DNA from: an uncultured Prochlorococcus sp.
GTDB taxonomy: Bacteria; Cyanobacteriota; Cyanobacteriia; PCC-6307; Cyanobiaceae
Assembly: GCA_902622705.1 (NCBI GenBank)
Contig: CACNQT010000004.1
Coordinates: forward strand, 27,359-91,358
Length of the DNA: 64,000 nt
Direction: 5' to 3'
Notes under the pieces: model-generated
Databases searched by the model: none
The model's input: only the letters and a program-made list of their open reading frames with translations
What the model was told of the DNA's origin: nothing
Program-made: the position numbers and the translations under genes
Part shown: positions 46,682-57,639 of the stretch, one piece after another
Position numbering within the stretch: the stretch's first letter is position 1
Layout of the letters: each line of letters starts with the position of its first letter

Positions 46682-47481
46682 ATTGGATCGAATTTAGGTT
46701 TAATCTTTATATCATTAACTTGATTAATTTGTCTGCAAGATAAGCTATTAATTGCAACTATTATGTCATCATTTTGAAATTCTGGAGGAATTAATTCTTC
46801 TTTTACAATTTTCAATTTTAAAGCTTCAGAAACCATAATTCCTTCTAAACAGCCGCTCTCTTTTCTAGGAGTTATCCATTTATTATTTCTTTTAATTAGA
46901 AGATTAAATGTACTTCCACAACAAAGTTCACCTGACGTATTCAAAAGAATAGAATCATCAAATGATTTTTTATTAGCTTCTGTCAAAACTTGTATTGCCT
47001 GATTATATGAAAATGTTTTGCATTTACTTATAAGACTGAATTCATTTATTTTTTCTGTTTGACTAATGCAAACACTTATCGGATTAAAATTTGGTTTGAT
47101 TCTATAGAACTCAAGCCATAAATTATCCAACTCTTTTGGCTCTGAAGTGCTATCAATTGTTAGTGTTCGACCTTCATTAGTTCCTCGACTATAGTTTATT
47201 CTTACTGAAGCAAATTGATCATTTTTAAGCGATAACTTTTTAATTCCATCATTAATAAGTTGTCTTAAAGTTAATTTATTTATTTTGAGATTAATATTTA
47301 AAATCTTGCTACTTTTTTCTAATCTTTTCAGATGTTCATCAAAAAGAATAGGTTTGTTTTCTTTTATCAAAATTGTTTCAAATATACCATCAGCAAATTT
47401 TAATCCTCTATTATTAGCAGCAATAAATATTCTATCAATATCCAACCATTGATCCTTGTGCCAGCCTAATGTCTCAATCAT
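46654..47481 (-). CDS. pabC: Aminodeoxychorismate lyase-like, class IV PLP aminotransferase
   Basis: A 275-residue fold-type IV PLP protein. FADGIFETILIKENKPILFDEHLKRL at the start, SKCKTFSYNQAIQV (PLP lysine region) and TSGELCCGSTFNLLI (the ExxxxN-type PLP-phosphate loop) fit PabC or a D-amino-acid/branched-chain transaminase. Its start overlaps the pabB stop by four bases, which strongly favours 4-amino-4-deoxychorismate lyase in p-aminobenzoate and folate synthesis. It is the last gene of the long minus-strand run. Confidence 0.85.
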   Translation of the reverse strand: MIETLGWHKDQWLDIDRIFIAANNRGLKFADGIFETILIKENKPILFDEHLKRLEKSSKILNINLKINKLTLRQLINDGIKKLSLKNDQFASVRINYSRGTNEGRTLTIDSTSEPKELDNLWLEFYRIKPNFNPISVCISQTEKINEFSLISKCKTFSYNQAIQVLTEANKKSFDDSILLNTSGELCCGSTFNLLIKRNNKWITPRKESGCLEGIMVSEALKLKIVKEELIPPEFQNDDIIVAINSLSCRQINQVNDIKIKPKFDPIYFWDLLYS

Positions 47482-48794
47482 TTTAGTGAATCAATTAACG
47501 GTAAAAGTTTCCACTTTAGTTCATCAGTTTCCTCTTCAGGGTTTGAGTCAATAACTATTCCGCAACCAGCATATATATTTATTTTTTTGTCTTTAATTAA
47601 AAATGATCTTATTAGTATATTGCTGTCAAACTCTCCATTCCAGTCAAGCTTCAAAAATGAGCCACAGTATGGTCCGCGCTCATATTCTTCTAATTCAAAA
47701 AGTCTCTGGCATGATCTTAATTTAGGTGCTCCAGTTATAGAGCCGCCAGGCCAACAAGCTTTTAGTAAATCAATCCAGTTCTTATCTTTTTTTAATTTGC
47801 CCCTGATTACTGAAGTTAGATGATGAACTTTTAAGAAACTTTCAAGTTTTAATATTTCTGGAACCATAATACTTCCTGTTTCGCAAACTTTACTTAAATC
47901 ATTTCTTATTAGGTCAACAATCATAATATTTTCGGCTCTATCTTTTTCGTTCGTTATTAAATCAATAGCATTAAGTGCGTCTTGATTTAAATCTTTATCT
48001 CTGGATCTAGTTCCTTTGATAGGTCTTGATTCTACAAAATTTTGATTATCTATTTTTATAAATCTTTCTGGCGAAGTAGATAATACAGCCTCTTTAAAAT
48101 TATTATTATTTATTATTATTCCTCCAAAAGGAGCTCTTAATTTCTTTCTTATTTTCAAATAAATATCTAGAGGATTATAGTTTTTGGAAGATTCAATTTC
48201 GCATTTAGTTGTTAGGTTTGCTTGAAATATATCCCCTAGGGAAATTAATTTTTTCAATTTTAAAATATTTTTCTGAAATTTTTCAGTCATTTCGTCCAAA
48301 TTTATTTTTGAAAAATCAAAATTCAAATTTGTTTTAATAATATTTTCTTCTTCAATATTTTTTATATTGTTGATTATGTTTTTATAATTCATCAGTTCAG
48401 ATGAGTTTGTGCCTTCGATAATTATTTCTTTTTTTATTAAATTACATTTAATGATTGGATCATATGATGCAATCCATAAAGTTGCCATATTAGATTTTCT
48501 CCATGGGTTTTTTGGTTCTATGTAAACTCCAGCTTCATAACTTAACCATCCGATCCAAAATCCTTTTTCAATATTTTTTAAATTGTTAAATGGATTATTA
48601 GTTTTGTCTAAGTTATTGATATCTCTTGATTGGATTATTTTTTTAGGTTTAATTCCTATTATTGACCATTCCCCATTTTCTTTGCCATCACTGTCTAGCC
48701 AAGCTAATCCTTTATCTCCGAATTTTTTTGTTAGAACAAGCGTAATCAGTGCTGGATCTATCCATTTTTCTAGAATTATTTTTTTTATTTTCAT
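47478..48794 (-). CDS. pabB: Aminodeoxychorismate synthase component I
   Basis: Chorismate-utilising enzyme of 438 residues, with SLGDIFQANLTTKCE, SRPIKGTRSRD, VHHLTSVIRGKL and CWPGGSITGAPKLRSC. The PIKGT lysine distinguishes aminodeoxychorismate synthases from anthranilate synthases, which have PIAGT, so pabB is preferred to trpE. No glutaminase domain is fused, so a separate PabA/TrpG amidotransferase must exist elsewhere. It overlaps queC upstream and pabC downstream by four bases each. Confidence 0.93.
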   Translation of the reverse strand: MKIKKIILEKWIDPALITLVLTKKFGDKGLAWLDSDGKENGEWSIIGIKPKKIIQSRDINNLDKTNNPFNNLKNIEKGFWIGWLSYEAGVYIEPKNPWRKSNMATLWIASYDPIIKCNLIKKEIIIEGTNSSELMNYKNIINNIKNIEEENIIKTNLNFDFSKINLDEMTEKFQKNILKLKKLISLGDIFQANLTTKCEIESSKNYNPLDIYLKIRKKLRAPFGGIIINNNNFKEAVLSTSPERFIKIDNQNFVESRPIKGTRSRDKDLNQDALNAIDLITNEKDRAENIMIVDLIRNDLSKVCETGSIMVPEILKLESFLKVHHLTSVIRGKLKKDKNWIDLLKACWPGGSITGAPKLRSCQRLFELEEYERGPYCGSFLKLDWNGEFDSNILIRSFLIKDKKINIYAGCGIVIDSNPEEETDELKWKLLPLIDSLK

Positions 48795-49465
48795 TTTTTA
48801 TTATTGTTGTTAAGGAATTTTTCATAAGCGGCATTTCTAATTCTGCAGCTATCACACTTGCCGCATGGTTTTGAATTACCCGAATAACAACTCCATGTTT
48901 TATCTAAAGGGACATGATTAGCAAAAGCTAATTTAATAATTTCCTCTTTATTTAAATCTAATAGTGGCGTCCAAAGTTTTATTGGATTATTTTCTCTTCC
49001 TCTTCTATTGGCTAAATCTGCTAATTCTTGAAATTTTTTAATGTAGTCAGGTCTGCAATCTGGATAACCAGAATAATCTAGTGCATTAACTCCTAATCCT
49101 ATAAAATCAGCATTTATTGCTTCGGCATAACTTAGTGCAACGGAAATAAATATAGTATTTCTCCCAGGAACATAAGTATTAGGAATTTTATTAGTTTGTA
49201 CTCCTTCTTTTGGAATATTTTTTTGAGTGTCAGTTAATGACGAGCCTCCCCATAAAGATAAGTCAAGTTTAATGATTTTAAATTCTTCGATATCAAAGTG
49301 TTTTGCAATTATTGATGCAGAATTTAATTCTTTTTTATGACGTTGACCGTAGTCAAATGAAAGGCCAAAAATTTTAGCTTCGGATTTTTTTGCGATACCA
49401 GTAACTGTAGAAGAATCTAAACCTCCAGATAATAAAACTACTATCGATTTATTTTTAAGAATCAT
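48791..49465 (-). CDS. queC: 7-cyano-7-deazaguanine (preQ0) synthase
   Basis: ATP-dependent conversion of 7-carboxy-7-deazaguanine to preQ0. The PP-loop is VLLSGGLDSSTVTG (near residue 11), NTYVPGRNTIF is a conserved block, and a four-cysteine zinc site closes the protein (CYSGNSKPCGKCDSCRIR). Length 224 is normal. queE lies immediately upstream (about 6 bp), so two consecutive queuosine enzymes are co-transcribed. Its stop overlaps the pabB start by four bases. Confidence 0.97.
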   Translation of the reverse strand: MILKNKSIVVLLSGGLDSSTVTGIAKKSEAKIFGLSFDYGQRHKKELNSASIIAKHFDIEEFKIIKLDLSLWGGSSLTDTQKNIPKEGVQTNKIPNTYVPGRNTIFISVALSYAEAINADFIGLGVNALDYSGYPDCRPDYIKKFQELADLANRRGRENNPIKLWTPLLDLNKEEIIKLAFANHVPLDKTWSCYSGNSKPCGKCDSCRIRNAAYEKFLNNNNKK

Positions 49466-49471
49466 ATGTTT

Positions 49472-50149
49472 TCAATTAATATTTAAGTATTTGTGAGTTT
49501 GAAGGCTCAATTTCCAATCTGGATTATTTTTTACGAAATCAATAGCAAGAGAAAAACCATTCGCATTGTTCCATGCTGGCTGTAAATAAAAAATTTTATC
49601 TTCTTTTTTTAAGCTATCTTCACTTTTAGAGAGTTTATATTGTTTTAAAGTTTCTTTTTTTATTTGAATAGCAAATTCAATATCTTCTATTTCATTTATG
49701 ATTATTTTGATTTCATTACAGTTTTTTAAAAAATAATTTTTTGGAGGAGAGTGTCTTTTAGGAGATAAAGTAATCCAGTCATAGCTTCCTGATATCGAAT
49801 TAACTCCACTTGTCTCAATATGAATCTTCATTGGCTTTTGTTCTTCTCCCATCGTCATTTTTTTTATGGCTTTGCAAAAATTATCCAAGTTATGTTGTAA
49901 AGGTTCTCCACCTGTAATAACGCAAAAAGATGCTCCTTTTTCTCTGGCAATTTTTATATGATCTATTATTTTTTCAATTGATATAGAAGGGTGTTTTTTC
50001 TCGTCCCATGAATTCTTGGTATCGCACCACGAACATCCAACTTTACATCCCGCTAATCTTACAAAAAAAGCACTTTTTCCAGCGTGATAACCTTCACCTT
50101 GTAATGAATGGAATTGTTCGACTAAGGGTAAAAAATTTGTCATTTTCAT
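49472..50149 (-). CDS. queE: 7-carboxy-7-deazaguanine synthase (radical SAM)
   Basis: Radical SAM enzyme that rearranges carboxytetrahydropterin to CDG. The cluster motif is LAGCKVGCSWCDTKNSW (CxxxCxxC), preceded by the family N-terminus EQFHSLQGEGYHAGKSAFF; VITGGEPLQHN binds SAM. Length 225. ATGs at 50149 and 50143 are equally plausible, and no Shine-Dalgarno decides. An ORF on the other strand here is a shadow. It lies between pyrG and queC in the long minus-strand run. Confidence 0.95.
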   Translation of the reverse strand: MKMTNFLPLVEQFHSLQGEGYHAGKSAFFVRLAGCKVGCSWCDTKNSWDEKKHPSISIEKIIDHIKIAREKGASFCVITGGEPLQHNLDNFCKAIKKMTMGEEQKPMKIHIETSGVNSISGSYDWITLSPKRHSPPKNYFLKNCNEIKIIINEIEDIEFAIQIKKETLKQYKLSKSEDSLKKEDKIFYLQPAWNNANGFSLAIDFVKNNPDWKLSLQTHKYLNIN

Positions 50150-50167
50150 TCAAAAAAATAAAGAATA

Positions 50168-51778
50168 TTAATTTGATTGAGCTAACTTATCTTGAGAGGC
50201 TTTTATTAAACCTTTAAATAAAGGATGAGGTTTGCCAGGTCGTGATAAAAACTCAGGATGATATTGACATGCTAAGAAGTATGGATGATTTTCTAACTCA
50301 ATTAACTCAACTAATCTGCCATCTGGTGAAGTACCACTAATTTTGTATCCAGAATCTAAAAAACTTTGTTTGTAGTAATTATTAAATTCGTATCTATGTC
50401 GATGTCTCTCATAAATAACATCCTCATTATATAAGTTTTTTCCAGTTGTATTTTTTGTCAATCTACATGGATAAACTCCAAGTCTCATTGTCCCACCTAA
50501 ATCAACTACATCTTCCTGTTCTGGTAATAAATGTATCACTGGATTGGGAGTGTTTGGGTCTAGTTCTGAACTAGATGCATCTGGAAGATTAGCTACATTC
50601 CTGGCCCATTCTATAACTGCACATTGCATACCAAGGCACAAACCTAAAAAGGGAATTTTATTTTCTCTTGCGAATTTTATAGCCGAAATTTTTCCATTGA
50701 CTCCTCTATTGCCAAATCCCCCGGGTACCACAATTGCATCAACTTTATTTAAGTAAGTTTCTGCTGAATTTTTTTCTATCATTTCCGCACTTACCCAATG
50801 TAAATCTAAAAAAGCCTTTTGTTCAATGCATGCATGTCTTAAGGCTTCGACTACAGATAAATATGCATCTCCGAGTTCAATGTATTTACCTACTAAAGCA
50901 ACTTTGATTGGAGCTCCAGGATTTCTTAGGTTGTGTATGAGTTGCTCCCAATGTTTCAAATCACATTTTTTATCTTCAAGTTCTAAATACTTCAGGGTTT
51001 CTTTGCATAAACCTTCTTTTTTTAAAGAAAGAGGTACAGAATAAATACTATCTGCGTCTAAAGCTTCTATTACTGAATTAATATTTACTCCACAAAATCC
51101 ACTAAGTTTCTTTTTAAGACCTTCATTTATTGATTTATCACTTCGGCATACAAGTAAATCTGGCTGAATTCCAATTGATCTTAATTCTTTCACTGAATGT
51201 TGTGTTGGTTTAGTTTTTATTTCGCCAGAGGTTTTGATGTAAGGAAGTAATGTTACGTGTATGTATGCAACATCATTCTTATTGACATCATTTTTGAATT
51301 CTCTTATTGCCTCTAAAAAAGGCAAAGATTCAATATCACCAACTGTTCCACCAATTTCAGTAATTATAATATCTGCATTACTGTTGGCGGCTACTCTATG
51401 AATTCTTTCTCTTATTTCTCCAGTTATGTGAGGTATTACTTGCACAGTTCCACCGTCATAACTACCTCTTCTTTCTTTATTGATAACTGCTTGATAGATA
51501 GATCCCGTAGTCACACTATTTAACCTAGTCATTGCAGTATCAGTAAATCTTTCATAATGACCTAAATCTAGATCGGTTTCAGCCCCATCTTCGGTTACAA
51601 ATACTTCTCCATGTTGGAAAGGGCTCATTGTTCCTGGATCAACATTTAGATATGGATCTAGTTTTAATATTGAAACACTATATCCTCTAGACTTTAATAA
51701 TCTTCCTAAGCTTGCAGCTACAATTCCTTTACCAATGCTAGAAACTACTCCTCCAGTGACAAATACAAATTTTGACAT
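50168..51778 (-). CDS. pyrG: CTP synthase
   Basis: Aminates UTP to CTP using ATP and glutamine. The synthase domain begins [21 protein letters not shown] and has [27 protein letters not shown] (split as two conserved blocks) and [14 protein letters not shown]. The class I glutaminase domain has [27 protein letters not shown] (nucleophile Cys) and [11 protein letters not shown] (catalytic His/Glu). Length 536 is normal. It lies 18 bp upstream of queE. Confidence 0.97.
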   Translation of the reverse strand: MSKFVFVTGGVVSSIGKGIVAASLGRLLKSRGYSVSILKLDPYLNVDPGTMSPFQHGEVFVTEDGAETDLDLGHYERFTDTAMTRLNSVTTGSIYQAVINKERRGSYDGGTVQVIPHITGEIRERIHRVAANSNADIIITEIGGTVGDIESLPFLEAIREFKNDVNKNDVAYIHVTLLPYIKTSGEIKTKPTQHSVKELRSIGIQPDLLVCRSDKSINEGLKKKLSGFCGVNINSVIEALDADSIYSVPLSLKKEGLCKETLKYLELEDKKCDLKHWEQLIHNLRNPGAPIKVALVGKYIELGDAYLSVVEALRHACIEQKAFLDLHWVSAEMIEKNSAETYLNKVDAIVVPGGFGNRGVNGKISAIKFARENKIPFLGLCLGMQCAVIEWARNVANLPDASSSELDPNTPNPVIHLLPEQEDVVDLGGTMRLGVYPCRLTKNTTGKNLYNEDVIYERHRHRYEFNNYYKQSFLDSGYKISGTSPDGRLVELIELENHPYFLACQYHPEFLSRPGKPHPLFKGLIKASQDKLAQSN

Positions 51779-51853
51779 TAAATATTTTTAATTAAGCACA
51801 GCCTCCTTATACTTTATTTAAACAAAAAACTTTTAGAACATCCATATATATTC

Positions 51854-53650
51854 TTATTCATCAATTGTTATTTCAATATCTAATTCTTTTAATTGTGATT
51901 CAGAGACATTGGAAGGTGCATTTGTGAGAAGACATTTTGCTTGTTGATTTTTTGGAAAAGCAATGGTTTCTCTGATTGAATCTGCACCAATGATCAGCAT
52001 GGTAATACGATCCAATCCAAACGCTATTCCACCATGAGGAGGAGCACCCATTTCTAAGGCTTCTATTAAAAATCCAAATTTTTCATCAATCTCTTTATCA
52101 GTAAGTCCTACCGTTTTCAGAACCTCCCTTTGTAAGTTAGCCTCATGAATACGTAAAGAGCCACCTCCTAACTCCAATCCATTGAGAACCAAGTCATATG
52201 CATTTGCTGTAGAGCTCTTAATTTCTTTTTTCAAGTTTTCAGAATCTTTAGATTTTATATTTTTTGGAGAACAAAAAGGATGATGTAAAGCTTCATATCT
52301 ATTTTCATCTTCATTCCTCTCAAACATAGGGAAGTCAGTTACCCATAAGAAATTCCATTTACTTTTATCAATAAGATTTAAGTCTTTTGCGATATATTGT
52401 CTAACCCTATCTAATGACTGATTGACAATTTGTTTATCTCCAGCTCCTAAGAGGATTAAGTCTCCATCTTTTGCTTCTGTGATTTTTAAAATATCAGCTA
52501 CATGCTCTTCACTTAAATTATTTTTAATTGCCCCAATAGTCTCAAGTTCATCTCCTTTGACCCTTATAAAGGCTAAACCACCAGCTCCTGCATCTTGAGC
52601 TACTTGGAAGATGTCACCTCCTGGTTTAATTCTTACGTTGCTAATACTTGAATTGCCTCCTTTGACTGTTATGGATTTTATATAACCTCCAGACTTAATT
52701 GCCTTGGTGAAAATATTAAATCCAATATCACCTAATACTCCTCCTAAATCTTTCAATAACATTTGATATCTAGTATCTGGTCTATCAGTGCCGTAATTAT
52801 CCATTGCTGCTTGCCATGTCATTCTTGGAAAAGCATTATTAAAATTAATATTTAACACTTCTTTCCATATTTTTTTTATGAGACTTTCATTAAAAGAAAT
52901 TATTTCTTCTTCGCCAATAAAGCTCATCTCAATATCTAATTGAGTAAACTCTGGTTGTCTATCTGCCCTTAAGTCTTCATCACGGAAACATTTTGCGATT
53001 TGATAATACTTATCTAAGCCCCCAACCATTAAAAGTTGTTTAAATAGTTGTGGGGATTGAGGTAAAGCAAAAAATTCTCCATTTGAAAGACGTGCAGGAA
53101 CAAGAAAATCGCGAGCGCCTTCAGGAGTTGACTTTGTAAGTAATGGGGTCTCTACTTCTGTAAATTCAAAATTATCAAGAAATTCTCTAGCAACTTTAAT
53201 AATCTTATGTCTTGTTTTTAAATTTTCTAGTAATTTTCCCCTTCTTAAATCAAGGTATCTATATTTTAATCTGAGTTCCTCTTTTGTATTTTCATAATCA
53301 TGTATAGATACTGAAAAAGGTAGGTTGTTTTTAATTTGGTTGAGAATTTGCAAATCTTTAACCTTAAGCTCTAACTCTCCAGTACTTAAATTTGTATTTA
53401 TGGATTCTTTGGGCCTTTCATTAATAATTCCGCTAACCATTATTACTGTTTCATTTCTTAGAGTTTCTGCCTGTTTAAATAGATCTTCACCATCATCGGG
53501 GTTAATTGTTATTTGTAGGAATCCACTATGGTCTCTTAAATCAATAAAAATTACACCACCATGATCTCTTCTTCTATCTACCCATCCGCATAAATTAACT
53601 AATTTACCAATATCTGTATTATTGAGTTCTTTGCAAATTTTGTTTCTCAT
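51854..53650 (-). CDS. aspS: Aspartyl-tRNA synthetase
   Basis: Class IIb synthetase of bacterial size (598). The N-terminal OB-fold anticodon domain ([21 protein letters not shown]), class II motif 2 ([21 protein letters not shown]), the bacterial GAD insertion domain, and motif 3 ([14 protein letters not shown]) are all present. Whether it is discriminating or also charges tRNA-Asn cannot be read safely. It sits between gcvT and pyrG with spacers of about 55-75 bp. Confidence 0.97.
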   Translation of the reverse strand: MRNKICKELNNTDIGKLVNLCGWVDRRRDHGGVIFIDLRDHSGFLQITINPDDGEDLFKQAETLRNETVIMVSGIINERPKESINTNLSTGELELKVKDLQILNQIKNNLPFSVSIHDYENTKEELRLKYRYLDLRRGKLLENLKTRHKIIKVAREFLDNFEFTEVETPLLTKSTPEGARDFLVPARLSNGEFFALPQSPQLFKQLLMVGGLDKYYQIAKCFRDEDLRADRQPEFTQLDIEMSFIGEEEIISFNESLIKKIWKEVLNINFNNAFPRMTWQAAMDNYGTDRPDTRYQMLLKDLGGVLGDIGFNIFTKAIKSGGYIKSITVKGGNSSISNVRIKPGGDIFQVAQDAGAGGLAFIRVKGDELETIGAIKNNLSEEHVADILKITEAKDGDLILLGAGDKQIVNQSLDRVRQYIAKDLNLIDKSKWNFLWVTDFPMFERNEDENRYEALHHPFCSPKNIKSKDSENLKKEIKSSTANAYDLVLNGLELGGGSLRIHEANLQREVLKTVGLTDKEIDEKFGFLIEALEMGAPPHGGIAFGLDRITMLIIGADSIRETIAFPKNQQAKCLLTNAPSNVSESQLKELDIEITIDE

Positions 53651-53705
53651 CTAAGTATGATTTATTTATCAATAACTTATAATAATTCTTTGAGGGTAAA
53701 TTTAG

Positions 53706-54818
53706 TTAATAATTTTTTTTATAAAACGCTCTTTTTGTTATTACCCCTTTGAATTTTTTGCCTCTTATTAATATTTGAACTTCATTATTTATTAAGGCAT
53801 GCGAAGTATTGATGTAAGCAAAAGCTATAGCTTTTTGTTTAGTTGGAGACCAACTGCCGCTTGTGATAGTACCAATATTTTCCTCACCTTTAAGAACTGC
53901 GCAACCTTTTCTTCCTATTGCTTTACCTTCTATATAGAGACCAACTAACTTTTTTTGAATACCAAATCTTGACTGCTCTTCAAGAAATCTTCTTCCAAAG
54001 AATTCGTGATTATTTTCTAGATGTACTAGCCAGCCTAACCCTGCTTCATATGGAGAAGTTTCTTCATTTATGTCTTGACCATAAAGATGCATGCCTGCTT
54101 CAAGTCTAAGAGTATCTCTAGCTCCTAAACCACAAGGTGCAACATTTTTGGAAATTGAGAAATCCCATAAATTAATTGCTGCTTTTTTAGATAAAAGTAT
54201 TTCTAGACCATTTTCCCCCGTATAGCCTGTCTTTGAAAAGAAAATTTTTTCCTTAGGAGAAATATGTTCAAAAATTTTATATTCGCATCCAAAGTTAGGG
54301 ATATTTGAGATCGAAGATTCAATCCATTCTTCAAATAAATCAAATGAGTTTTTCCCCTGTAGTGCTAAAAGTACTTTGTCTTTTTTAAAGTTTGTTATCG
54401 AAATTTCAGAAATATTTAAATTATTTTTTATCCACTGAAAATCTTTTTTATATCTACTTGCATTAACTATTAACAATAATTCTGAGATGTCATTTTCTTG
54501 TATGCCAAGGTCATAAATTATTAAGTCATCTATTATTCCTCCTTTATCATTGAGCATTACTGTATAAAGCCCCTGACCTTCCGAAAAGGAGTATAAATTA
54601 GTAGGAAAAAGTTTTTGAATATAATCCTTTGGATTGATCCCCTTGATAGAAATCACACCCATGTGAGAAATATCAAATAATCCTGCTGAAGATCTAACTG
54701 ATTCATGCTCTTTAATTAATCCTGAAAATAATATGGGCATTTCCCAACCTGCAAAATCCACTAATTTTGCATTGGATTCAACATATTTTGAATAAAGAGG
54801 ACTTTTTAGCAAATCCAT
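53706..54818 (-). CDS. gcvT: Glycine cleavage system T protein (aminomethyltransferase)
   Basis: Transfers the methylene group from aminomethyl-lipoyl GcvH to tetrahydrofolate, important for photorespiratory glycine. Motifs include [22 protein letters not shown] at the N-terminus (here in two halves), [22 protein letters not shown]-like [14 protein letters not shown], and [20 protein letters not shown]. Length 370 is normal. gcvH and gcvP are not adjacent. The 50-bp leader is too short for a glycine riboswitch. Confidence 0.96.
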   Translation of the reverse strand: MDLLKSPLYSKYVESNAKLVDFAGWEMPILFSGLIKEHESVRSSAGLFDISHMGVISIKGINPKDYIQKLFPTNLYSFSEGQGLYTVMLNDKGGIIDDLIIYDLGIQENDISELLLIVNASRYKKDFQWIKNNLNISEISITNFKKDKVLLALQGKNSFDLFEEWIESSISNIPNFGCEYKIFEHISPKEKIFFSKTGYTGENGLEILLSKKAAINLWDFSISKNVAPCGLGARDTLRLEAGMHLYGQDINEETSPYEAGLGWLVHLENNHEFFGRRFLEEQSRFGIQKKLVGLYIEGKAIGRKGCAVLKGEENIGTITSGSWSPTKQKAIAFAYINTSHALINNEVQILIRGKKFKGVITKRAFYKKNY

Positions 54819-54868
54819 GAAATATTTAGTTTTTATTTAGTATTTTTACACTGTAGTTTAGAAATTTT

Positions 54869-55759
54869 TTATTGCATATTTTCTAATGACAAAATTAAGC
54901 TTCTAAGTACTTTGGCTGCAACTATGCTACTTACTCCACTTTTATCAATTTCTGGAGATAATTCCACAATATCTGAGCCTACGATTCTAAGGTCTTTTAA
55001 AGTTTTCAGTATTTCTTCAAAATCATTCCAAAAAAATCCTCCCGGTTCTGGAGTGCCCGTCCCTGCTAATAAACTGGGATCAAACCAGTCTAAATCTATT
55101 GTTAAATAGATTGGAGACTTAGCGTATGGTAGAAGAGCTTGTTTTAACTCATGTGCATTTCCGCTTGGACAAAAGTTAACTAATTGGTTGTTGTTATGCA
55201 TAATTTCAAATTCTTCTTTAGTCCCGCTTCTAATTCCTACTTGCAAAATTTTTTTTTCAGGTAGCACTTCTAAGCATCTTTTCATAGTACAAGCATGACT
55301 ATGTTCATTGCCTATATATGATTCTCTTAAATCTGCATGAGCATCAAGTTGAACCAATATCAAATCTGGATATTTTTTTACTAATGCTTCAATAGCACCT
55401 CTTGTAATAGAGTGTTCGCCTCCAAGCATAATAGGACTAAGGCGTTTACTAATTAAATAATTTGTTGCAGATTTAACTGATTCAATAACGGACCTTGAGT
55501 CATTTTTATTAATTAGTATTGATCCAAAATCAACATACATAATATCCTCTAAGTCTTTTTTTATTTTTGGACAATATGTTTCTAAACAAGAACTGACTTG
55601 TCTTATTGCTTCTGGACCAAATCTTGCTCCTGGTTTAAACGAACATGTCCCGTCATAATTAACTCCAAATATACCAATTGAGCAATTTTCAGGACTTCTT
55701 CTTGCTCCCATATAAATTGCATTTTCGTTATCAAATAAATTTTTTGTCATCTTATGCAT
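54869..55759 (-). CDS. speB: Agmatinase / arginase-family ureohydrolase
   Basis: Hydrolyses agmatine to putrescine and urea with two manganese ions. Metal-binding motifs are GGEHSITRGA, QLDAHADLRESY and IDLDWFDPSLLAGTGTPEPGG. Length 296 matches agmatinase, and the neighbouring speE supports a polyamine role over arginase or guanidino-acid activity. The ATG at 55759 overlaps the speE stop by eight bases. An internal ATG at 55750 (MTKNLF) would instead leave a two-base spacing and is an alternative start. Confidence 0.92.
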   Translation of the reverse strand: MHKMTKNLFDNENAIYMGARRSPENCSIGIFGVNYDGTCSFKPGARFGPEAIRQVSSCLETYCPKIKKDLEDIMYVDFGSILINKNDSRSVIESVKSATNYLISKRLSPIMLGGEHSITRGAIEALVKKYPDLILVQLDAHADLRESYIGNEHSHACTMKRCLEVLPEKKILQVGIRSGTKEEFEIMHNNNQLVNFCPSGNAHELKQALLPYAKSPIYLTIDLDWFDPSLLAGTGTPEPGGFFWNDFEEILKTLKDLRIVGSDIVELSPEIDKSGVSSIVAAKVLRSLILSLENMQ

Positions 55760-56603
55760 CTAGTTCTTTTACAATTTTATTTGGCATCATTTTGAATGCT
55801 GCATTTTGAAAATTTAAATTCCAAATTTCACATCCTTTTTCTATTTTTACGACTTCATCATAATTTTGCTTTGATAAATTTAGATCTTCTGAAGAAGCAA
55901 ATGTCCAACTCCAAATCCCGCTTGGATATATAGGCACAAAGGAATACATAGTTTCAGAAACTTTAAATATATTTTTTAGGGTTTTCAAAATATTTATGTG
56001 AATATTTTTGAAGGATTCAGGAGATTCGCTTTGCGTTGCTAATATCCCCCTTGGTGTAAGTATTCTTTTACATTCTTTATAAAAAGAATCTGAAAATAAT
56101 AAATTTGAAAATTCTGAGGGATCTGAACAATCTATAAATATGACGTCGTAAAAATTATCTCTTGTTTTTTTTACCCATCTAAAACCATCATCAATATGTA
56201 TTTCTAATCTTTTATCATTCCATGCTTCGCCTCCAATTTCTTTTAGAAATTTTTTAGATATTTTGATTACCTCCTCATCAATTTCTACTAGATCAATTTT
56301 TGATATTTGAGAATATTTAACGCATTCTCTTACAGTACCACCGTCACCACCGCCAATAATTAGTACATTTGATTTTCCGTCTATGCTACTTAATGCAGGA
56401 TGCACAAGACACTCATGATAATATTGCTCGTCTTTTAATGATGTCATCCAGCAACCATCTAACATTAAAGCTTTACCATAATATTTATTTTCAATAACAA
56501 TAATTTCTTGATATTTTGAGGTTTTTTTAATTAGAATTTTCCCATTTAGGCCGAATCTTGAGCCAATATGATATTCATCTATCCATGTTGTAATATCTGT
56601 CAT
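55752..56603 (-). CDS. speE: Spermidine synthase (polyamine aminopropyltransferase)
   Basis: Transfers aminopropyl from decarboxylated SAM to putrescine. Motifs are YYHECLVHPALSSI, NVLIIGGGDGGTVRECVKY (nucleotide loop), VDLVEIDEEVI and YDVIFIDCSDPSE (catalytic Asp region). Length 283 is normal. It overlaps mazG upstream by four bases and speB downstream, a tight speE-speB pair that makes putrescine and then spermidine. Confidence 0.96.
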   Translation of the reverse strand: MTDITTWIDEYHIGSRFGLNGKILIKKTSKYQEIIVIENKYYGKALMLDGCWMTSLKDEQYYHECLVHPALSSIDGKSNVLIIGGGDGGTVRECVKYSQISKIDLVEIDEEVIKISKKFLKEIGGEAWNDKRLEIHIDDGFRWVKKTRDNFYDVIFIDCSDPSEFSNLLFSDSFYKECKRILTPRGILATQSESPESFKNIHINILKTLKNIFKVSETMYSFVPIYPSGIWSWTFASSEDLNLSKQNYDEVVKIEKGCEIWNLNFQNAAFKMMPNKIVKELDA

Positions 56604-57454
56604 TTGTTTTTAGGAATTTTTCCCGCCAGTTTTTGTTTGGCTATTTGCCAAAGCCGTTGAAAGTCTTTAGGAGTTTGTTTTTTAATATTATCTCCTGCAT
56701 GTTCTTCGACTATTGAAAATCTGTCTAAAAATTTTATATTTGTTTTTTGAAGAGCTGATTCAGGATTGATCTTTAAAAAGTTTGAGAGATTAAGAAGGGT
56801 AAAGTAAATATCCCCAAATTCATTTTTTATCTCTGAATCATTTTTACTTTTTATTGCTTCCCTTAATTCATTAATCTCTTCTTCTAACTTTTTAAAAATC
56901 TCATCAGTACTTTCCCACTTGAAACCATGTTCTTTAACTACATTTGTGATTTTATCTGTTCCAACCGTTGGCGGTAAATTTTTAATTTTCAAATTTAAAT
57001 TTCTACTAATTGAAGATTTCATATAAGGTGCTTCTTTTTCTAAATTTTTTATATTTGCCCAAATCTGTTGTGATTTTTTTAATGATACTTTTTCTTTTTT
57101 GTTAAAAATATATGGATGTCTATTAATAATTTTCTTGTTTAGATTTTTTATGACATCATTTAGTGCAAATTTTTTTTCTTCGTAACCGATTTCAGCATGA
57201 AGCATTACTTGTAATAAAAGATCTCCTAACTCCTCACATATCTTATCTGCACTTTTTTCATATATCGCATCTATAAATTCATTACTTTCTTCATGCAAAA
57301 ATGGGATCAACGATACATGAGACTGTATTTTCTGCCATGGGCAGCCCCAAGTTTTATCTTTTAAAGCTTTGATATTTGATATTAAGATTTTAAAACTATT
57401 TATAGTCTCTAAATCGGAATTGTTTTCCATTTTATCTCTATTGTTTGAGGACAT
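56600..57454 (-). CDS. mazG: MazG-family nucleoside triphosphate pyrophosphohydrolase
   Basis: Hydrolyses non-canonical or alarmone NTPs to monophosphates. Both MazG modules are seen: CPWQKIQSHVSLIPFLHEES with EELGDLLLQVMLHAEIG, and a weaker C-terminal copy with EINELREAIKSK and EFGDIYFTLLNLSNFL. The track's TTG start at 57487 adds 11 residues; the ATG at 57454 (MSSNNRDKMEN) is preferred, and the ATG at 57430 is another choice. It is the first gene of the ten-gene minus-strand run and faces tRNA-Val. Confidence 0.92.
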   Translation of the reverse strand: MSSNNRDKMENNSDLETINSFKILISNIKALKDKTWGCPWQKIQSHVSLIPFLHEESNEFIDAIYEKSADKICEELGDLLLQVMLHAEIGYEEKKFALNDVIKNLNKKIINRHPYIFNKKEKVSLKKSQQIWANIKNLEKEAPYMKSSISRNLNLKIKNLPPTVGTDKITNVVKEHGFKWESTDEIFKKLEEEINELREAIKSKNDSEIKNEFGDIYFTLLNLSNFLKINPESALQKTNIKFLDRFSIVEEHAGDNIKKQTPKDFQRLWQIAKQKLAGKIPKNK

Positions 57455-57552
57455 AGGATATATTTTATTAATTAAATTTTGCCTCAATCATGAAATATTT
57501 AAATACTTAGTATAAATTTTTCAACTTCATCTATTAGAATGATTTATTATAA

Positions 57553-57624
<72 letters not shown>

Positions 57625-57639
57625 TTTATTATTTTTCTA

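Noticed and set aside
48583-48813. 76-residue plus-strand ORF antisense to pabB
   Set aside because: Shadow ORF without start signal; pabB motifs confirm the opposite frame.
54819-54868. Glycine riboswitch upstream of gcvT
   Set aside because: The spacer is 50 bp, too short for the aptamer, and no conserved core is visible.
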